This document shows positions 20,033 to 27,950 of a DNA stretch of 64,000 bases, one piece after another (the stretch's first letter is position 1; the number at the start of each line of letters is the position of its first letter). Made by a program: the position numbers and the translations under genes. The notes under the pieces are model-generated. The model searched no databases. It worked only from the letters and a program-made list of their open reading frames with translations, and was not told the origin of the DNA. This stretch comes from a sulfur-oxidizing endosymbiont of Gigantopelta aegis (GTDB taxonomy: Bacteria; Pseudomonadota; Gammaproteobacteria; GRL18). Where the stretch lies: the NCBI RefSeq assembly GCF_016097415.1, contig NZ_JAEHGE010000001.1:2405157-2469156 (forward strand), read 5' to 3'.

Positions 20033-21883
20033 ATGTCATCGAGCATTCGCACGACGCTCATTAAACGCATTACCACGATTATTGTGATTATTTTTATTGT
20101 CGTGCTGTCGAGTATTGCGCTGGTGACAGTTTATACCACGAATACTTATTTGGATAATTCTGAGCAACAATTATTTCAGGCAATGAGCACGAAAGGGCAT
20201 ACGTTGGCGGTGAATAATAGTCAGGCTTTGATTGATATGGTCAGTGATAATTCTTTTTCTTCGGTAAGGAATCTGGTTTTAGCCACGGTAAAAAATGATA
20301 GTGATATTGTCTATGGCATTTTTATGGATGCTGAACAACGTCCCTGGGTGATCAGTAATGATCAACGTTCAGCTAAAAATAAGATAGAAACAGAAACTGG
20401 AACTGAAATAGAAATAAAAATCGAGTTGCAATTATATAGTGAGAAGTTGCAGGATGGTTTGAGTCTTTGGGCTGCGGCTTTAACACAAACGAGTTATCGG
20501 CAATTGGATATTGATAAAATGCCTGCTTATACGGGCATAAAAGATGCTATCACTATTTACGAATTTGCAGCGCCGGTATTCCTGCCATCGGAGGATGGGG
20601 AACCGCAGGTGCTACTGGGGACAATTCGTTATGGTATTTCAACCAAGCGCATGGAAGTGGCACGCATAGAGGTACAAAATTTTTCAAGACAGGTGTTGAT
20701 CATCACTTTGTTGATGTTGTTTGCTTTGGGACTGATTGCTATTTTGGTGGCTTATTTTGCCACCCGACATACGGCAACCCTCATTACTCAACCCCTGGCA
20801 GAGTTATCATTGGCAACTCGAAAAATTTCTCAGGGTCATTATGACTCTGCTATTGTGATGACCCAGGATGCCCATAGTGACAATGAAATTGGTGTGTTAA
20901 GTCGCAGCTTTGATACCATGCGGCTAAAAATTAAAGATGTTCTGAGTCAGTTATTGCAGCACCAGCAAGAACTGAAAGTTCTGAATCAGAACTTGGAAGA
21001 TAAAGTCATAGAGCGTACTGCGGAGTTAAAAGCAGTGCAACGGGAGTTGCTAGAATCTGCACGTGCTGCTGGTATGGCTGAGGTCGCGGTGAATGTCTTG
21101 CACAATATCGGTAATGTGATTAATAGTGTCAATATCGCTAATCAGGATAGTTTTGGGCTGCTTAAAAATTCAAGGCTACCGACATTATTAAAAACTAATC
21201 ACTTGATTCAAGATAATCTTGAACATTTGAGTGAATACATAAATGACGATCCCCAAGGTAAAAAACTACCTGAATTATTTAATCTATTGTGTCAGTCTCT
21301 GAATAAGGATAATCAATTGTTAATGGAAAACTCATCACGCATGATGCAGAGCATCAATATTATCGGCAATATTATTGCTACGCAGCAAAAATATGCTAAG
21401 AGTAATTTATACAATGAGTCCTTGGGTTTGCAAGCGGTGGTTGAGGACTCATTGGACGTTCTGGACATGAGTTTTGCTAATCATGATATTGTTGTGCAGA
21501 CCCATTTTTCAGAACAACCTAATATCATGGTAGACAATGCAAAATTGCACCAAATTTTGAGTAATGTTTTGCTTAATGCGAAACATAGTGTGCTAAATAA
21601 TAGCATGGATAATCGTTTGCTTGAAGTGAGCCTATTTCAGGAACAGGGTTTTGCGGTGTTGACCATTAAAGATAATGGCACGGGCATTAAGCCTGAGTTA
21701 TTGACTGATATTTTTCAACATGGTTTTACCACCAAAAAAGAGGGACATGGTTTTGGCTTACATTCTTGTGCTAATTTGCTTGGTGAAATGGGAGGGAGTA
21801 TCGAGGTGGTGAGTGAAGGCGAAGGAAAAGGTGCTTGTTTTATTATCAAGTTGCCTTTTGTTGATAGTGAAGAAGGTTTATAG
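20033..21883 (+). CDS. HAMP-domain sensor histidine kinase
   Basis: 616 residues. Two membrane segments (about 12-35 and 222-246) bracket a periplasmic sensing region; a HAMP domain and coiled coil follow. The helix with AEVAVNVLHNIGNVINS carries the likely phospho-His, as in kinases with an LHNIGN motif, and a HATPase domain has IKDNGTGI and GHGFGLHSC. Divergent from the HD-GYP gene and followed by a PilZ gene 40 bases on, it may feed the same c-di-GMP circuit. AAAGGA lies before the ATG. Confidence 0.85.
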   Translation: MSSSIRTTLIKRITTIIVIIFIVVLSSIALVTVYTTNTYLDNSEQQLFQAMSTKGHTLAVNNSQALIDMVSDNSFSSVRNLVLATVKNDSDIVYGIFMDAEQRPWVISNDQRSAKNKIETETGTEIEIKIELQLYSEKLQDGLSLWAAALTQTSYRQLDIDKMPAYTGIKDAITIYEFAAPVFLPSEDGEPQVLLGTIRYGISTKRMEVARIEVQNFSRQVLIITLLMLFALGLIAILVAYFATRHTATLITQPLAELSLATRKISQGHYDSAIVMTQDAHSDNEIGVLSRSFDTMRLKIKDVLSQLLQHQQELKVLNQNLEDKVIERTAELKAVQRELLESARAAGMAEVAVNVLHNIGNVINSVNIANQDSFGLLKNSRLPTLLKTNHLIQDNLEHLSEYINDDPQGKKLPELFNLLCQSLNKDNQLLMENSSRMMQSINIIGNIIATQQKYAKSNLYNESLGLQAVVEDSLDVLDMSFANHDIVVQTHFSEQPNIMVDNAKLHQILSNVLLNAKHSVLNNSMDNRLLEVSLFQEQGFAVLTIKDNGTGIKPELLTDIFQHGFTTKKEGHGFGLHSCANLLGEMGGSIEVVSEGEGKGACFIIKLPFVDSEEGL

Positions 21884-21923
21884 TGAATAAAGTTAATAAA
21901 GAAGTCAGCATCAGGATAATTTA

Positions 21924-22283
21924 ATGATACAGAATACAGCAGACATTAAGTCTCAAGAAAAACGAGTTTGCCAACGCCTTGAACTCAACCGGCGGGTTCA
22001 GCTAAGTTTAGCTAATGGACAACTTATTAAGGGTTTAACCGAAGATATCAGCCTAGGAGGGGTGAGAATTAAGACCGATGATAAGTTTGAGGTGGATGCA
22101 TTTTATGAGCAAACTGCTATATTACAGGTGTTATTAGATGATGAACTATTATCAGCAGAATTTCCCTGTCATATTGTCCGTTGCCATGAAAATGCAATGT
22201 GCCTTCAATTAGATAAAAAGAAAGCCGCTGCATTTGGTTTGATGCTGACCCGTGGCTTATTAAAGCAAAAAAAACAGGGCTAA
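21924..22283 (+). CDS. PilZ domain protein
   Basis: 119 residues with the c-di-GMP binding signature: CQRLELNRRV near the N-terminus and EDISLGGVRI about 25 residues later. A soluble single-domain protein, likely a c-di-GMP effector. An AGGA site lies before the ATG. Its end meets the start of the ACP-like gene, so the pair is probably co-translated. Confidence 0.85.
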   Translation: MIQNTADIKSQEKRVCQRLELNRRVQLSLANGQLIKGLTEDISLGGVRIKTDDKFEVDAFYEQTAILQVLLDDELLSAEFPCHIVRCHENAMCLQLDKKKAAAFGLMLTRGLLKQKKQG

Positions 22284-22286
22284 GTG

Positions 22287-22559
22287 ATGTGTATTAAAGT
22301 AGGAGATGATGAATTAGATTCTGTAAAAGCCTTAATGACCATGAGTCTTAATGCCTTGATAGCAGATGTTTTTGACTTGGATTTGGAAGATTTAAAGCCG
22401 GAATTATCGTTGACCAGAGATCTGGGCATGGATGAAGCAAAGCAACATGAGTTAGCAGAATTGATCGATGAATATTTTGATGGTTTATGGATTGATTTTT
22501 CGCTTAACGATAGTTTGGCAATGCTCTTTCAAACGGTAGTAGAGTCGGAGTTTGAGTGA
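22287..22559 (+). CDS. acyl-carrier-like protein lacking the attachment serine
   Basis: About 90 residues, acidic and helical, with an ACP-like core reading LTRDLGMDEAKQHELAELI. Where ACPs have Asp-Ser-Leu for phosphopantetheine attachment, this protein has Asp-Glu-Ala, so no carrier function is expected. It begins right at the PilZ stop (GTG at 22284 or ATG at 22287). Possibly a protein-protein adapter for the PilZ or kinase partner; the function is not known. Confidence 0.6.
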   Translation: MCIKVGDDELDSVKALMTMSLNALIADVFDLDLEDLKPELSLTRDLGMDEAKQHELAELIDEYFDGLWIDFSLNDSLAMLFQTVVESEFE

Positions 22560-22659
22560 TTGAAGCTTTAAAATAGCTTTTGCTAGAAGGAGATTCTGTT
22601 AGAAGGAGATTGCTTGGCTGGCAAGTCAATCTCTCTCAATACTAACGTGCTCTCTTTGT

Positions 22660-24420
22660 TTAGGTTTTCATAAACTGCCCATTGAAACCAAATTTCACAA
22701 GATTGCTATTGTCATTGTTAACCCAGGTTTTGCCTTCCATTTTTTCAACAAGTTTATTGCTATTATAAAGGCTGAGGCAAGAACCACCGTAGTTTTGAAT
22801 ATTGGAAATATCCGTTTGTACGAAGGAGTTAAATAACATTTCTATCTGGTTTTTATTTAGTACCATGTGGTCATTTTCAACATTAAACTCTAAGTTTACC
22901 TGGTTGCTGGTTTGTTTGAGTAATTTTACTTGCAGTGTGATATTTGCCTGATGACTGAAACGGATAGTGATATTCAAAATATTGAGAATAACCTGTGCCA
23001 ATCGCATTTCATCGCCTAACAAAATGTTGGGTACATTGTTTTCAACGGAAATAGATAATTCAATTTGTTTTTCTTTCAGTTTGTCAGCAAGGCCTTTGTT
23101 AATATTTATCAATAGATCGTGCAGATTAAATCGTGATGATTCCACGGTGATATTACCTGACTCAATGGCTGAATAGTCTTTAATATGATTAAAGAAGATG
23201 GCAATGTTCTCAGATGATTCAAGCATCCGGTGTAAACTACCACTTTGGTCAGATGAGGTCAGATTTTTATCAATTTTATTACCATTACTAATGAGTGTTT
23301 CTAATAACGTCTGTGTCTCTTTTATGGCATTAGCCAGGAACTTGAACTTGCTTTTGGTGATATTTTTTTGGACTTTAATTATGCCATTGCAACGACTAAT
23401 GAGAAGTAGGAGATAAGCGATAATGATGACTGTGATGATAAAACAGGTTAACTCAATCCAATACATCTTGATAATGGAACTGAAATTAAAGCTATTTTTT
23501 TCTGCATAAGAACCTATTTTTAATTCTTTCATTAATTCATGAACCGGTTGATAATCGCTCGGTACAGTCCATTCTGAATAGTGTCCCTGACGTGCTACAG
23601 AAGAGGTTTGTTGAATCTGTAATAGAGCAATAATCACTTTTTTAGCGACTTTCAAGGGGACATGCTGTGCTTTTGAAAAAGGCCATTCAGGATAGAGTTC
23701 ACTACTGAGTAAAAAAGGGAAGCCTTTAACTTTTTTGGCATTAATGATTTTGATGTCTTCGAGTTTTATCTTACCCTTACGCGCTAATCGCTCCAGAGAA
23801 TCTGTACGCATCGTACCACCATCCACCTTGCCTTCTAAAACAGCATAAGCAATATTATCCTGAGGAAAACCACTGAATGAAAGGCTGGAGAAATCGCTGA
23901 AGGGGTCAATACCGGCACGTTTGAATTCGCGCCAAGCTACCTGAAAGCCACCAAAACCATTTTTGTTGACACCCATGAATGATTTGCCTGAAAAATCTTT
24001 AAGTTTGTTAATATCACTGCGGTCTGAACGAGTAAAAATAACAGAACCAAAATTATCCAGAGCTTTACCCTGACGAAGATTTCTTAAGGTGGCGAGGCGT
24101 GATACGCCGTATAGCCTTTCGAGTAGGACATAGTGTCCGGTGTTGGTGAGAATAAAATCAATGTCTTTATCTTTCACTAATTCATTTAATGTTTTGATGT
24201 TTTTTGGCACTAAGTTGAAATGGTATTCCGGTAGTTGTTGGTTCAGATATTGAATGGTTGGTCCCCAGCGTTTTTTGGCGACATCAGGTCCTCGAAAAGC
24301 AAGCACACCAACGGAGATGTTTTTGGGATTGAAATTGGCATAGACGCTGGAAAAAATCCCGGCACATAGAAAAAATATTACCAATAGAAGTAGGGCTTTG
24401 ATTTTATTATGGTGATTCAT
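22660..24420 (-). CDS. PhnD-like periplasmic sensor with a degenerate histidine kinase half
   Basis: 586 residues: signal peptide (about 8-29), a PhnD/TtrS-like binding domain to about 305, a membrane helix near 322-345, then a kinase-like region. The dimerisation helix reads KSKFKFLANAIKETQ, with Ala where histidine is expected, and the usual ATP-binding glycine boxes (DxGxG, GxGLGL) are missing, though N-box-like and KLVEKMEG segments remain. It therefore probably senses a periplasmic anion but cannot autophosphorylate. It may act with another kinase. Intact frame despite many A and T runs. Confidence 0.75.
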   Translation of the reverse strand: MNHHNKIKALLLLVIFFLCAGIFSSVYANFNPKNISVGVLAFRGPDVAKKRWGPTIQYLNQQLPEYHFNLVPKNIKTLNELVKDKDIDFILTNTGHYVLLERLYGVSRLATLRNLRQGKALDNFGSVIFTRSDRSDINKLKDFSGKSFMGVNKNGFGGFQVAWREFKRAGIDPFSDFSSLSFSGFPQDNIAYAVLEGKVDGGTMRTDSLERLARKGKIKLEDIKIINAKKVKGFPFLLSSELYPEWPFSKAQHVPLKVAKKVIIALLQIQQTSSVARQGHYSEWTVPSDYQPVHELMKELKIGSYAEKNSFNFSSIIKMYWIELTCFIITVIIIAYLLLLISRCNGIIKVQKNITKSKFKFLANAIKETQTLLETLISNGNKIDKNLTSSDQSGSLHRMLESSENIAIFFNHIKDYSAIESGNITVESSRFNLHDLLININKGLADKLKEKQIELSISVENNVPNILLGDEMRLAQVILNILNITIRFSHQANITLQVKLLKQTSNQVNLEFNVENDHMVLNKNQIEMLFNSFVQTDISNIQNYGGSCLSLYNSNKLVEKMEGKTWVNNDNSNLVKFGFNGQFMKT

Positions 24421-24854
24421 TATAAAATTTCTCTTTTTATTTTATTTTTTTGAGTAATGAATGGGTAGCTAAAAATAATGATAAACATTGATAAATATCC
24501 GTAAAAATCAATCTGTTTATGATTAGCTTATAAATTTTTATTATTTGTTACTTGTTATTGTTATTGTTATTGTTCATGAGTCAGTATCAGTATAGTCACT
24601 GATTAACTTTTTGCCTGAAGACTCCTTCAAATTTGATATTTAAGAGCTACTAGTTTGCCTACTGGGTAGCTGAATGTCCACTTAATTTCTGAGTTTTTAT
24701 GTCGGAAATTAATTTTTAATCACACTTAATTTTAATTTTTATTTAGATTGTTGCTAATCTCTTATTCTATAAAGCATTTTTCATCATTAATAAATCACTT
24801 AATTGGTCTTCTGCACCATTATGTTATGCTAATCTTCTAACAAAGATAGTATAA

Positions 24855-24871
24855 TGCACTATATTGGTGCT
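24855..24871 (+). promoter_or_regulatory. NtrC-type enhancer site
   Basis: TGCACTATATTGGTGCT closely fits the NtrC palindrome TGCAC-N7-GTGCA and lies about 100 bases before the predicted sigma-54 promoter, a normal enhancer distance. Confidence 0.65.
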
Positions 24872-24965
24872 TGTTTATGGTGCAATGGTTTATTATTAAA
24901 AACCTACTATTTATGTTGGTTTTTAAGTGACTGAATATTAGTATAAAAGATAGAATGTTAGTAAG

Positions 24966-24981
24966 TGGCATAATTAATGCT
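24966..24981 (+). promoter_or_regulatory. sigma-54 promoter for nirBD-nasA
   Basis: TGGCATAATTAATGCT keeps the -24 GG and -12 GC at the required spacing. The nirB start is about 90 bases further. Together with the enhancer site it implies nitrogen-limitation control. Confidence 0.6.
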
Positions 24982-25072
24982 AGATAGTAGGAAATATTAA
25001 TATTGAAGCTTACACTAAAAACAAGATATAAATTTATTTCAAAGTCCTCATGCAGAGAGAATGGAGCATAAA

Positions 25073-27514
25073 ATGAAAGAAAAGCTGGTTATGATCGGTA
25101 ATGGTATGGCTGGTATGCGTACTATTGAAGAAGTGCTGAAAATAGCACCTGATATGTATGACATTACTGTCTTTGGCGATGAGCCGTACGGCAATTATAA
25201 TCGTATCCTACTTTCTCCTGTATTGGCTGGTGACAAGACTATTGATGAGATTATGCTCAATACCATCGACTGGTATGAAGAAAATAACGTCAAATTGCAC
25301 TCAGGTGACGGTAAATTGGTCACTGAAATCAATCGTATCACTCGTACGGTCACCTCTGAAGACGGTACGGTAGAAGAATATGATCGTCTCTTGATTGCCA
25401 CCGGTTCTAAGCCTTTTATTATTCCTGTACCGGGGCATGATAAGGAAGGTGTGATTGCTTTTCGTGATATTAAAGATGTCGATACCATGTTGGATGCGAC
25501 CAAAAACTATAAGCATGCCACCATTATCGGTGGCGGTTTATTAGGTCTGGAAGCCGCCAATGGCATGATGCAGCATGGCATGAAAGTGACTGTAGTGCAT
25601 TTGGTTGATACCCTGATGGAACGTCAGATGGATACCGTGTCAGGCAAAATGTTAAAAACATCGCTTGAAGAGAAGGGTATGGAGTTTCTTATGGAAACTC
25701 AGACGGCAGAAATCACTGGCAATGGCCGTGTTGATGGCATTAATTTTGCGGATGGTACATCCATCGATACTGACTTAGTGGTTATGGCTGTCGGTATTCG
25801 CCCTAATATCGAATTAGCACAAAAAGCAGGCTTACATTGTGAGCGCGGCATTTTGGTTAATGATACGTTGCAGACCTATGACCCAAGAATTTATTCTGTC
25901 GGTGAGTGTGTTCAACATCGTGGCAATACTTATGGTTTAGTTGCGCCTTTATTTGAAATGGCAAAAGTCTGTGCAAATCATTTGGCTCAGATGGGAATAG
26001 GTCTTTATGAAGGTTCTGTGACTTCAACCAAATTGAAAGTTACTGGCATTGATTTGTTTTCTGCCGGAGACTTTGTTGGTGATGATACAACCGAAGAAAT
26101 GGTTATGCAGGATGAGACCAGTGGTTTGTATAAGAAACTGGTCTTAAAAGACAATCAATTAGTCGGTGCAGTCTTATACGGCGACACTAAAGAAGGCGCT
26201 TGGTACTTCCAGTTGATGCGTTCTGGTCAGGATATTTCAGATATTCGTGAAAAATTATTATTTGGTGAGTCGCACCTCGGTGATTCCGGTCATGGTGGCG
26301 ATCACATTCAGGCGATGTCTGATGACACTGAAATTTGTGGTTGTAATGGTGTGACTAAGGGTGAGATTGTTCTCGCTATTACTAAAGAAGGACTATTTTC
26401 TTTAGATGAAGTTCGCGCACACACTAAAGCCTCGGCTTCTTGTGGTTCTTGTACTGGCTTGGTTGAGCAAATTCTGGAAACAACTTTGGGTAGTGATTAT
26501 GAAACACCTGAAGCCAAGCCTATTTGTAAATGTACCACGCATTCTCATGAAGAAGTGCGTGAAGCCATTCGTGAGCGTAAGCTGACTTCGATTAAAGATG
26601 TCCGTCGTAGTCTTGATTGGAAAACCGAAGATGGCTGTCCCGCTTGTCGTATGTCATTAAACTACTATGTACAAAGTGCTTGGCATAATGAAGCGCAGGA
26701 TGACCCACAGTCACGCTTCATTAATGAGCGTGCCCATGCCAATATTCAGAAAGATGGTAGATATTCGGTGATCCCTAGAATGTGGGGTGGCATGACGACA
26801 CCGGACGAATTACGTGCTATCGCCAATGTCGCTGAAAAGTATGAAATTAAAGATGTTCACTTAACCGGTGGTCAGCGTATTGGTCTTTATGGTGTCGAAA
26901 AAGAAGTACTGCCAGCAATCTGGAAAGACTTAAATGATGCGGGCATGGTGTCAGGCCATGCTTATGGTAAGGCAATGCGTACGGTTAAGACTTGTGTCGG
27001 TAAGCAATGGTGTCGTTTTGGAACTCAGGATTCAACTGCCTTAGGTATTAAGCTGGAAGAACTTACCTGGGCATCATGGATGCCACATAAGTTCAAGTTA
27101 GCTGTTTCTGGTTGTCCAAGAAACTGTGCTGAAGCAACCATTAAAGATTTTGGTGTTGTCTGTGTTGATTCAGGTTATGAACTGCATATCGGTGGAAATG
27201 GTGGTATTAAAGTCCGTGCCACTGACCTGTTATGTAATGTTGCTAGCGAAGAAGAAGTTATGGAATATTGTGGTGCCTTCATTCAGTTCTATCGTGAAGA
27301 TGCACATTATCTGGAACGAACTGCCCCTTGGGTTGAGCGTGTTGGCTTTAGTCGCATTGAAGAAGTTGTGGTTAAAGATGCTGAGAAACGTAAATATTAT
27401 AATGAACGTTTCCTTGAAGCGCAGAAAATTTCTCAGGTTGATCCTTGGCAAGCACGTGCCACCGGCGGTGTTGCCAAGCATGAGTTTGCTTCAATCAAAG
27501 TGATTTCAGCTTAA
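25073..27514 (+). CDS. nirB: NADH-dependent nitrite reductase large subunit NirB
   Basis: About 813 residues from the ATG at 25073, favoured because GGAG lies six bases upstream; the ATG at 25061 adds four residues. Order: FAD/NAD domains from GNGMAGMR, a BFD-type [2Fe-2S] region with CGCNG and CGSC, a further cysteine set around CKC and CPAC, then the siroheme/[4Fe-4S] domain with TCVGKQWC and SGCPRNCAEA. Reduces nitrite to ammonium in the cytoplasm with NAD(P)H. Operon with the Rieske-type subunit, nasA and a DmsBC-like gene. Confidence 0.95.
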   Translation: MKEKLVMIGNGMAGMRTIEEVLKIAPDMYDITVFGDEPYGNYNRILLSPVLAGDKTIDEIMLNTIDWYEENNVKLHSGDGKLVTEINRITRTVTSEDGTVEEYDRLLIATGSKPFIIPVPGHDKEGVIAFRDIKDVDTMLDATKNYKHATIIGGGLLGLEAANGMMQHGMKVTVVHLVDTLMERQMDTVSGKMLKTSLEEKGMEFLMETQTAEITGNGRVDGINFADGTSIDTDLVVMAVGIRPNIELAQKAGLHCERGILVNDTLQTYDPRIYSVGECVQHRGNTYGLVAPLFEMAKVCANHLAQMGIGLYEGSVTSTKLKVTGIDLFSAGDFVGDDTTEEMVMQDETSGLYKKLVLKDNQLVGAVLYGDTKEGAWYFQLMRSGQDISDIREKLLFGESHLGDSGHGGDHIQAMSDDTEICGCNGVTKGEIVLAITKEGLFSLDEVRAHTKASASCGSCTGLVEQILETTLGSDYETPEAKPICKCTTHSHEEVREAIRERKLTSIKDVRRSLDWKTEDGCPACRMSLNYYVQSAWHNEAQDDPQSRFINERAHANIQKDGRYSVIPRMWGGMTTPDELRAIANVAEKYEIKDVHLTGGQRIGLYGVEKEVLPAIWKDLNDAGMVSGHAYGKAMRTVKTCVGKQWCRFGTQDSTALGIKLEELTWASWMPHKFKLAVSGCPRNCAEATIKDFGVVCVDSGYELHIGGNGGIKVRATDLLCNVASEEEVMEYCGAFIQFYREDAHYLERTAPWVERVGFSRIEEVVVKDAEKRKYYNERFLEAQKISQVDPWQARATGGVAKHEFASIKVISA

Positions 27515-27581
27515 GTATCAGTTTTCCCCTTCTGATGGAGGGGGAACTCAACATACCAAATTAATTTTTAGGATAGATAAA

Positions 27582-27893
27582 ATGTCAAATTGGATAGAAG
27601 TCGGTCAACTAGATGAGATTCCTCAACAGGGTTCTCGCATCGTAAAAACTGCTGATTTTAATATTGCTGTGTTTCGTACTGTGAATGATGAAGTGTTTGC
27701 TATCAAAGATTCTTGCCCTCATAAACAGGGACAACTTTCTCAGGGCATCGTGCATGGCAATAAAGTCACTTGTCCTTTACATAACTGGACAATTAGCCTG
27801 GAATCCGGTGAAGCGTTAGGACCCGATGAAGGTTGTACCAATGTGTTTGCTACTAAAGTAGAAGATGGTCTGATTACAATTGACCTAGGCTAA
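27582..27893 (+). CDS. nirD: nitrite reductase small subunit (Rieske type)
   Basis: 103 residues with a Rieske-like fold: CPHKQG and CPLHNW keep the cysteine and histidine pairs for a [2Fe-2S] cluster. Small subunit of the NADH nitrite reductase. AGGA precedes the ATG. The 67-base gap after nirB contains a C/G-rich inverted repeat (TTCCCC and GGGGAA), perhaps an mRNA-stabilising hairpin. Confidence 0.93.
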   Translation: MSNWIEVGQLDEIPQQGSRIVKTADFNIAVFRTVNDEVFAIKDSCPHKQGQLSQGIVHGNKVTCPLHNWTISLESGEALGPDEGCTNVFATKVEDGLITIDLG

Positions 27894-27950
27894 TCTCACA
27901 TTAGACAAAAAAACCAATAATGTCAGCGTAAAACCGTAAGGATTCAAACC

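Larger units (their letters stand above)
24421..25060. other. intergenic region upstream of nirB
   Basis: 640 bases, very AT-rich and without a convincing gene. It holds a short TTATTG tandem run near 24555, an NtrC-like enhancer at 24855-24871 with half-sites TGCACC at 24812 and GGTGCA at 24879, and a sigma-54 type promoter at 24966-24981. Confidence 0.75.

Noticed and set aside
24555-24575. TTATTG tandem run as a regulatory array or CRISPR-like repeat
   Set aside because: Only about four units, no spacers, and located in simple AT-rich sequence.
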